Source: Solanum dulcamara (lineage: Eukaryota > Streptophyta > Magnoliopsida > Solanales > Solanaceae). From it: 64,000 nucleotides of DNA. Within the stretch, counting starts at the first letter, position 1. Each line of letters starts with the position of its first letter. The position numbers and the translations under genes are program-made. The notes beneath the pieces are model-generated. The model ran no database searches. It was not told the DNA's origin and was given only the letters and a program-made list of their open reading frames with translations. The DNA lies in the NCBI RefSeq assembly GCF_947179165.1, contig NC_077243.1, positions 4,272,001 to 4,336,000 on the forward strand, written 5' to 3'. Positions 25,101-36,169 of the stretch are shown one piece after another.

Positions 25101-27122
25101 AAGAATTTATTGACCTCAGCTCCTATTTTGACGCTACCCGAGGAAGGTGTGGGATTTACTGTATATTGTGATGCTTCTGGTGTTGGTTTAGGTGGTGTGT
25201 TGATGCAGAAGGGGAAAGTGGTTGCCTATGCCTCAAGACAGTTGAAGGCCCATGAGAAAAACTATCCTACTCATGATTTAGAGTTAGCGGCTGTGGTTTT
25301 CGTGCTTAAGTTATGGCGTCATTACCTATACGGTGTGCATTGCGAGGTCTTCACCGATCATAGGAGTCTTCAGTATATATTCAGTCAGAGGGATCTGAAC
25401 TTAAGGCAACGTAGATGGCTTGAGTTACTGAAGGACTACGACATGACTATTTTGTACCACCCAGGAAAAGCCAATGTGGTGGCGGATGCCTTGAGCAGGA
25501 AGTCCTCTAGTATGGGGAGTCTTGCCGCGATCCGAGTTGAGGAGCGACCATTAGCTAGAGATGTTCAGAGGCTAGCTAATAGCCTTGTCCGGTTGCAGAT
25601 TTCAGAGGATGGTGGTGTTCTTGCCTTTATGGAGGCACGTTGTTCCTTGATTGACCAGATTCGGGAGAGACAGTTTCAGGATGAGAAGTTATGTATCATT
25701 CGAGACAAGGTATTAAGAGGTGAAGCTAAGGAGGCGATACTTGATTCGGAAGGTGTACTGAGGATTGAAGGCAGAATTTGTGTGCCTAAGGTGGGTGACC
25801 TAACTAGACTTATTTTGGAAGAGGCTCATTGTTCAAGGTATTCCATCCATCCAGGAGCGGCCAAGATGTATCATGATCTGTGCCAGCACTATTGGTGGTG
25901 CGGGATGAAGAAGGACATCGCAGAGTTCGTATCCAGGTGTTTGACTTGCCAGCAGGTAAAGTGTGAGCACCAGCGGCCTGGGGGTATGAGTCAGAGGATG
26001 CCTATTCCCACTTGGAAGTGGGAAATGATCACCATGGACTTCATTGTGGGTTTACCTCCCACCGTTGGTGGCTACGACTCTATATGGGTGGTGGTTGACA
26101 GACTAACCAGGTCCGCCCATTTTATTCCAGTTAAGGTAAGGTACACCGCGGATAAACTAGCCCAGTTGTATATTAGCCATATCGTTCGGCTTCATGGTGT
26201 CCCAGTATCCATCATTTCGGATCGAGGTTCAGTATTTACTTCACATTTTTGGCAGGCATTACAACATGGTTTGGGCACTAGACTTGATATGAGTACTGCT
26301 TTTCACCCACAAACTGATGGTCAGTCCGAGCGGACAATCCAAGTGTTGGAGGACATGCTGCGAGCTTGTGTTATTGATTTTGGTGCTAGATGGGATCAAC
26401 ACTTGCCCCTAGCGGAGTTTGCCTACAACAACAGTTATCACTCCAGTATCCAGATGGCTCCATTTGAGGCTTTGTATGGTAGGCGGTGTCGATCTCCTAT
26501 TGGCTGGTTTGACTTAGCTGAGATGGACTCCTTAGACACAGACTTGCTTAGAGATGCTATGGAGCAAGTTCGTAGAATTCAGGGTAGACTCTTGACAGCC
26601 CAGAGTAGACAGAAGAGTTATGCAGATCGGAGAGTTCGACCATTGGAGTTCATGGTGGGTGATCATGTTTGGCTTCGAGTGTCTCCCATAAAGGGCGTGA
26701 TGCGGTTCGGGAGAAAGGGCAAGCTCAGCCCTCGATTCATTGGCCCATTTGAGATTTTGGCACGAGTTGGAGAGGTGGCTTATAGATTGGCCTTGCCACC
26801 TAGCTTATCGGCTGTGCATAACGTGTTTCATGTTTCCATGCTTCGGAAGTATGTTCCGGATGAGTCTCATGTGTTATCACTCGATTCAGTGGAGTTGGAT
26901 CCAGACTTGACATTTGAGGAGGAACCTATAGCCATTCTAGATAGGCAGGTTCGTAAGCTTAGAACCAAGGAGATAGCTTCAGTGAAGGTACAATGGAAGC
27001 ACCGTTCCGTCGGAGAGGCGACTTGGGAAACAGAGGCTGATATGCGCGCTAGATATCCCCAGCTTTTCGAAGCTTCAGGTACCTCCTTTTACTTTATGTT
27101 CGAGGACGAACATGATTTTTAG
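22110..27122 (+). pseudogene. gag-pol polyprotein ORF, one internal stop
   Basis: One frame of 1671 codons interrupted only by TAG at 24558-24560 (codon 817). Visible domains: basic RG-rich start; retrotransposon gag region around residues 170-330; zinc knuckle CxxCx4Hx4C at 427-440; aspartic protease with DPGST at 538; reverse transcriptase from about 725 with FIDD near 873; RNase H with YCDAS near 1020; integrase with an HHCC finger near 1240-1290 and DDE residues near 1310, 1370 and 1408; C-terminal chromodomain (about 1600-1655). The stop lies between the SGYH and MKI halves of a conserved RT motif where relatives have glutamine, so it breaks RT itself and is not a gag/pol boundary. Apart from that codon no damage was seen. 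Such elements encode particle protein and enzymes for copying and integration, and chromodomains target chromatin. Confidence 0.93.
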
Positions 27123-27132
27123 TGGTGGATAA

Positions 27133-27193
27133 TGTAATGACCCGTTTGGTCATTTTGAGAATGAGTAATCTCTCTTCCATAAAATATTCTCTC

Positions 27194-27228
<35 letters not shown>

Positions 27229-29370
27229 ATAATAATAATAATAATAAAATATAATAATTATAAATTTGGACTATTCAATAACTACGGTTATTTAGTTGAG
27301 GGGTAACTTTAGATAACTAATTTAATTGGTGGGCTAAAGTGTTAATTTATTTAATTTCATATACCACTTGACCTATTTATTAAAATAAGTTAAAGAAGGT
27401 TTTTATTTACAACACAATTAATTTTCAAACCCTCAGACTAAAAGAATTGAACGTGGCTTCGGCGGACGCTTCAGGTAATAGTCGGTTACGTTTTCTGCTA
27501 AGATTAATGATTGCATTTATGAGTAAGGAATTAGTGTTATAATTCTAGATTGAAAAGAAAAAGAAGAAGAAGTAAAGGAATACCAAATTTTAGTATTTTT
27601 GTCATGAGTCTTGAACCTGGAATGAGAAAGTATGAGTGGAACATTCACTGCCAATGGTAAGGCAAAGATTAGTGAAGATTTCCAATGATTAAAAAAAAGG
27701 AGTAAATGCCATGAATGGAAAGTTGTTCACGTATGTTCAATTGTCGCCACTGGTTTCGTAAACCAGGTGGTTTCAATTGTCAACAATTTTATTTTGTATC
27801 CCATTATAAATTAAGTTTTGATATATTGAGATAGGTAATTAAATATTAGGCATATTATGTTATATAAATTCTATTAAATTTATGATATTGGGGAAATTAA
27901 TACTTAACCCTAGGCTTGAAATTTAGAAAATATAAGATTTGGTTTATTAATTGGCATCAAGATTTGGGAACTTGATTATAGATTTGTGTGAGTTTTGGGT
28001 CTAGGATAGATATGGGTGTCGTTAGTTTTGAAATCTTATTGTGGTTAATTATTTGTTTAGATCATACTTATTGGGAAACCCAGCGAAAAGGGAAGGCTCA
28101 GGTCTCGGAGTAATTGCGTGATTATTTAAGGCAAGTGAATTTCTAAACCTCAGTTTAAGCTTATAGATGCTTGTATTTCTGTGTTATGTGTATTAGGAAG
28201 TAATGAGAATTAGACTGGATTATTGACTATATGATTGACCTTAAAAAAAATGGAGATGAGGGGTAGAAAATGGTGATCTAATGACATGTATTGGTGGAAT
28301 TGATATGTTATGATTGTGGATTTATTTTGGACATGTGAAATGACTATGTTGATGTGAGATAGGAAAAAATTATGGTTGTTGTCATATTATTATCATGAAT
28401 TATATGAACATGAATTGATTGCATTGGTTTTGACATATTGTGTTGAGATTGAAAATAATATGAAACAAAAGGGGTCGGGCCACACGCTCCGTGGCAGGTA
28501 TTATGAAACAAAGGGGTCGGGCCACACGCTCCGTGGCAGGTATTATGAAATAAAGGGGTCGGGCCACACGCTCCGTGGCAAGATATATGTATTGAGGGGA
28601 CGGGCCACACGCTCCGTGGCAGGTTACATGGACAGAAATGTCCCCCATGGGTTCCGGACTGTGATTCAGCGGATGTGTACCGATAGGACAGACATGCATC
28701 ATTTCATTGCACTGCATTGCACCTTTTTGATATTTGTGACTTTGTGTTTACCCCAATATTGCTCTGTGTGCTGAACTTGACTTGGTATGATTCATTGACG
28801 AGACTATTGATGAGTATTTGTGGATTGTATTACTGTCGTTATTGTACAAGTGTAGAGTTGGGCTGATTTTATGCAGGTTGTAGTTAAGGAGGTTCGGTTG
28901 GGAGTACAGGAGTACTTGTATCTATTAAGCTTTGCTTAGTTTTAGCTATCCACTTGCTGAGTACCGTGTTGTTTGGTACTCACCCCTTGCTTCCACACTT
29001 GTGTAGGTTGTGAGCCCGGACCTGCTTGATCTTCTAGCATTTTCTACTACATCCGAGGCCATCATTCCGAGTGTCGAGGTAGCTGTTACATCTATCTAGC
29101 GGACACCTCTTGCTCTTTTCTTATGTTTTAGTCCTATTCTAGAGACAAAGACATTATGACTGTATTTCTTGTCGTACTTCGATAATAAATTAGTGGCTTG
29201 TACACGTGACAACCAATCTTGGGGGATGTTGAGTTTCTTTTACGTGTTTTCGCTTAAGTTAAATTTTGATTCTTTTCTTTTTCTTCTGCATCTACTTTCG
29301 TTGGCTATTAGGCTGACTTATCTCGGTGGGTTGAGATGAGTGCCATCACACCCGGATTCGGGTCGTGACA
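27133..29370 (+). repeat. 3' LTR
   Basis: Virtually identical to the 5' LTR; the A tract at 27197-27245 is a purer A run. It ends directly at the right copy of the GGAGG target duplication, after which the SPH3 3' flank resumes (TATTGTATTTCTTTGTAATT). Confidence 0.93.
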
Positions 29371-29989
29371 GGAGGTATTGTATTTCTTTGTAATTATTAC
29401 ATGGAAATATCTTTATATATAAATGTACTCTCTCTATTTTATATTAACTGAATTTACGAGGCAATGCATATTTATTAAGGAAAAAAGTTAAGGATATAAA
29501 TTGGACATTACTTTCCACTTTTACCTTTTTAGTAATTGTCAAATTATTATTGAAAATAGAAATAATACAAAATAAAATCATACATAAACATGAACAATTA
29601 ACTCTGTTGAACTTATCACTTAGAAAATATAAATGAAAAGAAATTAAAAAATGTTCAAACATTTATCTTAGATTTTGAACAATTCACTTATATTGAACTA
29701 CGAAAAACGCCCTAAAAATTTTGTTAATGTGAAATGGGAGTAATTTTTAGCATACGTGTGATGTGTCACATCGACAAGTAATTTATTTTCTTACAATGTT
29801 TATTGCACATGGACAACTACATTTTTAAGGATACTTCTTTTTTATGAAATTGCTCATATTTTTTTAGATTTCGTAAGTACTCATTTATGTGATATTATTT
29901 GACTGAATATGAAAATTTAAAAATATAGGAAAATTTAATAATATTTCAAAACTATTCTTAAAATAAAAGAATTTATAAACAAGAGAGTA

Positions 29990-30261
29990 CTCCCTCTATT
30001 CACTTTACTTGTCCACTTAATTTGAACTTTGCACGCTTTTTATAAATACTCTTAAAAAATAATAATTGATATGAGTATTTTACACATTGTCCATATTAAG
30101 TGATGTTAAGTTTTAGCTTTTGAAAATAATTTGGGAAATAAGTAGTTAATGAAAAGGGTAAAACATGAGAAAAAATATTTGTCATTTCTTGAGTTGTTAA
30201 AAATGACAAGTAAACGTGATTTTTTTTTAATAGTAGACAAGTAAGAGTGAATGGAGACAAG
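29990..30261. mobile_element. Stowaway-like MITE shared by SPH units
   Basis: Begins CTCCCTCTATTCACTTTACT and ends with the inverted GACAAGTAAGAGTGAATGGA block, with TA on both sides. Equivalents sit at 15899-16178, 34161-34432 and, truncated, up to 12568, always at the same place after the SPH gene, so it was present before the array expanded. Confidence 0.75.
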
Positions 30262-30303
30262 TACTGTTGTAAATGTTATATTATTATGTGATTGGGATGC
30301 TTA

Positions 30304-31179
30304 GGCGGAATCCATCGGTGACCCCCTAAAGTTGACAACAACTTTCACTTAGACACCTCAACTAACCTTTGTTCATTTTAGACACCTCAATTAAGGTTCT
30401 GATGTGTCATTTTTACACTTTGTGCTGACTTGACACATTGCGTGTGCTGCACCCATTTTGAGAGCGTGAAGACCATATTTTTAAAAAATATTTTTTTTTA
30501 ATTTTTTTTTTCTCGTTCTTCTTCTTCTCCTTTTTCTAGATGTTTTCCTCCATAACTTTGGACCTTGATTTTGTAATCTCATTGTCATTGCCTAGATCTA
30601 GTTCTTGTTTTTCTCCTATTGTTAATTAGTAACTGATTTTTTAAAAATAAAGTAGAAAAAATTATATCTTTGTAAAATAAAATTTTCAAAATAGTTTTTT
30701 TTATAGTGTTTCTTGAGAATACAATATGGGTGGGGAAGGAGTTGGGGTTGGGGTGGGTGGAGGTGTAGAAGACGACAACGACTGGGTGGGGTGGGTGAAG
30801 AAGACAACCAGGTGGGGGTGACATTTTTTTTTTTGAAAATCACTTTTTTTTAGAAGATGAATTTCTTCCTTTTTTTAATTATTATTTGGGTAAAAAATGT
30901 CATATGTCATCAAGTTAATGGCCACTTTTTTTTTCTACTCAAAAGTCATTATTTTAAAATTATTTTTGATATATATGTCACGTGTCTTCATTTAATTGGT
31001 CACTTTGACAGATCATCAGCAAGTGTATTAAACACACTTTAGATATTTGGGTGATTATAAAAAAGTGTCAAAATAACACATCGAAACCTTACTTGAGGTG
31101 TCTAAAATGAACAAAACTTAGTTGAGGTGTCTAAGTGAAAGTTGGTGCCAAATTTAGGGGGGCAACGATGGGTTCCGCC
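30304..31179. mobile_element. DNA transposon-like element with long terminal inverted repeats
   Basis: The ends GGCGGAATCCATCGGTGACC and, inverted, GGCGGAACCCATCGTTGCCC continue as inverted repeats for over 100 bases (shared block AACTTTCACTTAGACACCTC). The interior is AT-rich with no transposase. Unit 4 shows the empty site (GATGCTCATAATTCCCACC). The target duplication is only two to three bases and imperfect (TA left, CA right), which does not fit a MULE; the superfamily stays open (Harbinger or CACTA derivative possible). Confidence 0.75.
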
Positions 31180-31629
31180 CATAATTTCCACCATTATATG
31201 TGTAGTAATACCTATACCTCTTCATTCATCTTCCACACCTGCATATTCTTTTTCACATTTTCAAGGTTGAATATCGTATTTATGACATTGTTTGATAATT
31301 CACAACGTAAATATATAAATAGAAGTATTGAAATCACATTGTATACACTTGGAAATAAGAAAAAACTCCCTCTTTATTGTTCTTACTTTCATCTTTTAAT
31401 CTATTGTACCAAATTTTTAGATTGATTTAATAATTTTTTTACGTTATTTGTTTAGTTGTTGTTTTTTTTTTTGGGGGGGGGGGGGGTTGTTTAGAAAATA
31501 CGTAATTTGTATTAATTAAGGTCACTAGTACACGATAGCTTCAATACTAGCTATTCTATTGTTAGTGCTCTAGTTAACTTCTTACTTTTAAATTTTCTTT
31601 AAAGCAAATTTGATTTGTTAGATGTTATA

Positions 31630-33071
31630 AGTTATTCGGTTATTAACCATACAAAAAAATAAAAGAAACTGTTCATTCAAAAGAGAAGAAAAAACAATAA
31701 TTTATTTTAAAAAATAAATTATCTTTGTTTCATTTTATATCTTATAATTCTTATACCAAAATTTTAATTATTTTTAATTTTCTGTTATATTGCTAGCTAA
31801 TCCAATGTACTAATCAACATAAACTTACCGAATAATGCATAAGCTAATGATATGGTTGTATAAATAAAAGACGTATCATATTATACTATTTTAAATTAGT
31901 GTGCTTTATTTTTTGCATAAAAAAGTATCCATAAAAAACAATATATTATTTATATATAATTATAAAATAATATGTATATAATTTGTCGGTTTGGTTCGAT
32001 TTGGTTATTTCTTCGATTTTTTCGAACAAAACCAAAATCAAACCAAATATAATCGATTTTTAAAAATGTAAAACCAAACCAAATAAAAAATTGGTTTGGT
32101 CTGGTTTTTCAGTTTGGATCGGTTTTTACCCAAACCGTGAACACCCCTGGTTACAATTTATGTATCACATATGTAATAAGAGTCAACCAAATTTCTTATC
32201 TAATCTTTAAATATTTTGAGTAGTTGATTATTATGTAACACCTTTTATGTAATTTTTAAATATACAAAATTATTGTGATTTATAACATGTTAACGTACTT
32301 TTTATAATAAATTTTAAAAAATAAGACAAATAAATTAAAACATAAAATCTATATTTGACTTGGAAATACATGACTCAAACAGACATGTCGTTCAAGAATT
32401 ATGTGTTTCCTAGCCACTTTTATATAAGATAATCCAATAAGTAATTTATAATCTTAAAAAGTACCCTTAAAATATCATACAATCTCATATAAAGAAAAAG
32501 TAATTCACCGTTACAGTATATTTGGTCAAGCTTTTGAGATATTAAAGATATATTTATTTATTTTATAAAAATCCGGATGTTTGACCAACTTTTTTTATAA
32601 GAAAATATGTGTTTTTTGGAGAGTAGTGGAACCTTTTTTTTTTAAGCTAAAAAATAATATATATTTTTCCCAAAAATGGAAAGTATTTTTGAGTAAATAC
32701 ACAAGCACTTGATAAAAGCATTTGGTCAAATATTAATTATTTCAAAAGTACTTTTAAATTGATTAGTCAAACACAATACATTTATCATAAAAAAAAATTA
32801 AAATGAAAAAACACATTAAAGTAGAAGATTCACAAAAAATTGTCAATAAAACAGATCTTTTCTTTTACTGATAAAATCAAATTTAAGTAATTTTACTTGT
32901 CAAGATAGAATCAGATTACACATCTTTTTCTTTATAATTGAAAGGATCCAAATTGACTAAAGAGCAAAAATTACAAAACTCAAAGTCAAACAAACTTCAA
33001 TATTGGTCAAATCACTGTCATATCATCTAATAAATAGAGCAAACCAACTTCATTTATATTCATGAAACACT
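31630..33071 (+). repeat. SPH unit 4, upstream flank starting inside a truncated MITE
   Basis: From 31630 the sequence follows 17760 onwards of unit 3 closely (first shared stretch GTTATTCGGTTATTAACC). The left 100 bases of the hAT-like MITE are missing, and its right end lies at 32150. The SPH promoter follows, with TAATAAATA at 33028, near-identical to unit 3. No separate gene. Confidence 0.8.
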
Positions 33072-33530
33072 ATGTCTCTCAAAATGGATTATTGCCTTTA
33101 CTCAAAAATTTTATTTCCATTACTTATTTTATCCCTCATCAATATTATGCAAATAACAAATGCTTTCACTTTCAATCCAAAATATACCCTTAGTTTTGTG
33201 AGTGGCCTACCTGAAGATACACCTCCGGTCCAAGTTCATTGTCAATCTAAAGATGATGATCTTGGAGTTCGTACATTAAAAATGGGTGACCAATTTAATT
33301 TCTCATTCCGTATGAATTTATTTGGAACTACTCTATTTTATTGTAGCTTTTTATGGGGTTCAAAGCATAATAATTTTGTTGTCTTTAAAGCACGGCATGG
33401 CTATTGCGGAAGTCTTAAGCATTTCGAGAATGGCTATTGCACATGGTTAATGAAGGATTCTGGTATTTACTTCGCTCTTGTTCCTAACCCTTCAGTTGGG
33501 GACTTTAGATTTCTCTATCCTTGGTTATAA
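33072..33530 (+). CDS. SPH4, secreted plant self-incompatibility S1-like protein
   Basis: A 152-residue intact protein with signal peptide and four cysteines (57, 91, 112, 123). Residues 1-14 equal SPH3 (MDYCLYSKIL), while from about residue 17 on it follows SPH2 nearly residue for residue (INIMQITNAFTFNP, FKARHGYC, KHFENGYC). A few private changes exist, for example FYCSFLW and LSFVSG. The gene is therefore a chimaera of neighbouring paralogues by conversion or unequal exchange. Promoter and TATA are of the SPH3 type, so its expression could follow SPH3 while its product resembles SPH2. Role unknown, as for SPH2. Confidence 0.92.
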   Translation: MSLKMDYCLYSKILFPLLILSLINIMQITNAFTFNPKYTLSFVSGLPEDTPPVQVHCQSKDDDLGVRTLKMGDQFNFSFRMNLFGTTLFYCSFLWGSKHNNFVVFKARHGYCGSLKHFENGYCTWLMKDSGIYFALVPNPSVGDFRFLYPWL

Positions 33531-34739
33531 AAAAAAAGGGAAGGGATGTATTACATTTCTTTGTAATTATTACATGGAAATATCTTTATATATAAGTTGT
33601 ACTTTTTCTATTTTAATTAACTGAATTCTTGAGGCAATGTACATTTATTAAGAAAAAAAGTTAAGAACATAAATTGAACATTACTTTCCTCTTTTACCTT
33701 TTTAGTAATTGTCAATCTATTATTGAAAATAGAAATAATTTAAAATAAAATCATACATAAATATGAGCAATTAACTCTCTTGAACTTATCACTTAGAAAA
33801 TATAAATAAAAAAAATAAAAAAAATTCAAACATTTATCTTAGATTTTGAACAATTCACTTAAATTGAACTATGAAAAAAGCCATAAAAATTTTGTTAATA
33901 TGAAATGGGAGTAATTTTTAGCATACGTGTGATGTGTTACATGGACAAGTAATTTGTATTCTTACAATGTTTATTGCACATGGACAACTACATTTTTAAG
34001 GATACTTCTTTTTTATGAAATCGCTCATATTTTTTTAGATTTCTTAAGTACTCATTTATGTGATATTATTTGACTGAATATGAAAATTTAAAAATATAGG
34101 AAAACTTAATAATGTTTTAAAACTATTCTTAAAATAAAAGAATTTATAAACAAGAGAGTACTCCCTCTATTCACTTTACTTGTCCACTTAATTTGAACTT
34201 TGCACGCTCTTTATAAATACTCTTAAAAAATAATGATTGATATGAGTATTTTACACATTGTCCATATTAAGTGATGTTAAGTTTTAGCTTTTGAAAATAA
34301 TTTGGGAAATAAGTAGTTAATGAAAAGGGTAAAACATGAGAAAAAATAATTGTCATTTCTTGAGTTGTTAAAAATGACAAGTAAACGTGATTTTTTTTTA
34401 ATAGTAGACAAGTAAGAGTGAATGGAGACAAGTACTGTTGTAAATGTTATATTATTATGTGACTGGGGATGCTCATAATTCCCACCATTATATGTAGTAA
34501 TAGCTCTACCTCTTCATTCATCTTCCATACCTGCATATTCTTTTTCACATTCTCAAGGTTGAATGTCCTATTTATGACATTGTTTGATATTTCACAACGT
34601 AAACGTATAAATAGAAGTATTGAAATCACATTGTACACACTTGGAAATAAGAAAAACCTCCCTCTTTATTGTTCTTACTTTCATCTTTTAATTAACATCT
34701 ACTTTTGAGAAACTAAGGTATAATATTGGAATGCGTCGT
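33531..34739 (+). repeat. SPH unit 4, downstream flank with Stowaway MITE
   Basis: Matches unit 2 up to about 33780 and unit 3 after that. The TA-flanked Stowaway-like MITE lies at 34161-34432. The end block with CACATTCTCAAGGTTGAATG near 34550 is shared with units 2 and 3. No gene. Confidence 0.75.
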
Positions 34740-35120
34740 CTCTAAAATATCAAATAAAATTTTCATCAGGGGGAGTAAAATACGCGTTGTACTCTTTTTC
34801 CTTTCATCAAGGTTTTTTCCCATTGAATTTTCTTGGTAAGTTTTTTAATGAGACAGCACTCAGGCGTATTATCAGATGTGTGTACTCTTTTTTCTTCATT
34901 AGGCTTTTTTTCACTGAATTTTTTCTAATAAGGTTTTAACGAGGCACAATATCTATAGGTGTTCAGGATATTTGTTCTTTCACTATAATTTTTCTTTTGT
35001 ACATGAACATCTAAGGAGGGGTGTTGTAAAATAAGTAAAAAAATGGATGTTCATGAGACCTACTTTCACTATAGTAAATAGTATTTTTACTGTAGACGAA
35101 TAATATTTTTACTGTAGTAT
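34740..35120 (+). mobile_element. remnant of the 3' end of a Ty1/copia element
   Basis: Contains the untranslated tail typical of many plant copia elements: TACTCTTTTTCCTTTCATCA, CCCATTGAATTTTCTTGGTA, AATAAGGTTTTAACGAGGCA, then a purine-rich AAGGAGGGG tract at about 35012 followed by a TGTTGTAAAAT start of an LTR. No pol domain remains and the LTR is incomplete. Identification rests on recognising these phrases. Confidence 0.55.
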
Positions 35121-36169
35121 TTTCACTGTAGATGAAGTTTAAAAAATATGAAAATATTTTATAATATTCTAAAACTATCCTTAAATTAATAAAAAAAATA
35201 AGTGGATTTTTAAAAATATATTTAATAAGTAAAATTATTATCTCAAAAATATATATACACTATTCAAGCAAAAACCATGAGAGATGGAAGTGTAATTTAG
35301 TGATGGATCCTAAAAGACTTGTTAGTTCTACAGTTCCGCGAGGTAGGACTCCAGTTGTGGGAGTGGGGGTAAGATAAGTGTGTTGAAAGATGGAGAGAAA
35401 TAAAATATTGTTTTCGTTTGTAATTAATATTTACATAACAACCCATACACTTAGCTGGCATGTGAACCAATTAATTAATAAGCTCTCTGTTGATGATTGG
35501 GATTAAACATGTCATATATGTTGTACTGTAGCTTGCCATCTTTTTTTTCTCCATAATTTATCTATAAAAAGGCACCGTCTGCAATATAAATGCACACTAA
35601 AATTCTCTCAACTTTCTTTTTTTTTACTATTTTTCTTTCTTATTAATTTGTTAAATTAATTAATTTTATAACAATATAACATCAATTAAAATTTCACCAA
35701 CAAGATATTTTGCAATTGTCTTCTCCTCTCACTTAAGGACAAATAAACTCGGGACCTTGTGAATTAATTAACTCATTAAAATCATTTGATAAATATCAAT
35801 TGTTTAGAATTTTATTTAATTATTTTTTAGATGGATGGAAACTAACTTTTAAATAAATAATTACGTGTTTTGAATAAATATGTTGAAATCAATAGTTAAT
35901 ATATTTACTAAAAGAAGAGTAATAATTATTTTTCTATAAAGATGATTCAAATATTGTTAACTGAAATTAACAAAATAAATAGATTTTTTTAAAAAAAAAT
36001 CCATATAAAGAAGGATGTATATATAGTTGAAATAGACCAGAGAGGTGATTAAAGGTTATGTTTTAGGAAGAATAATGGAATTTTTACAGAAGTGAACTCT
36101 TTTAGATTAATAATTATCGTTTTTTTAGGATTTTTTTTACTGTTCATAGCATATTTATCTTAATTAATA
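35121..36169. other. AT-rich spacer, end of SPH unit 4
   Basis: 35270-35410 matches the unit 2 tail (CCATGAGAGAT and GGGAGTGGGGGTA blocks), marking the right limit of the array. The stretch 35560-35680, with TATAAAAAGGCACC and later pyrimidine-rich sequence, could be an LTR promoter part, but I cannot join it to the copia remnant. No gene seen. Confidence 0.45.

Larger units (their letters stand above)
19670..29370 (+). mobile_element. complete Ty3/gypsy chromovirus-type LTR retrotransposon
   Basis: A 9701-base element with two LTRs (19670-21908 and 27133-29370) starting TGTAATGACC and ending GTCGTGACA, flanked by a perfect 5-base target duplication GGAGG (19665-19669 and 29371-29375). The primer-binding site TGGTATCAGAGC at 21913 matches the 3' end of initiator tRNA-Met. 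A short purine-rich tract (27121-27132) precedes the 3' LTR. Order is gag, protease, RT, RNase H, integrase, chromodomain, as in the Tekay/Del group of chromoviruses. By eye the LTRs differ by one substitution (20549 C versus 28011 T) and the length of an A/AAT tract, so insertion is recent. One in-frame stop interrupts RT. Confidence 0.95.
29371..31629 (+). repeat. SPH unit 3, downstream flank (resumed after the retrotransposon)
   Basis: Continuation of the SPH3 3' flank, matching unit 4 downstream of 33540. It contains a Stowaway-like MITE at 29990-30261 flanked by TA, and a separate long-inverted-repeat element at 30304-31179 that unit 4 lacks. From 31430 to 31629 lies spacer with an 11-T/14-G homopolymer pair at 31462-31486. 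No gene. Confidence 0.75.

Noticed and set aside
30585..30843. Pro/Pro-His-rich ORFs on the minus strand
   Set aside because: They lie inside the long-TIR element over a GGGTGGGG-rich stretch with two overlapping frames; compositional.
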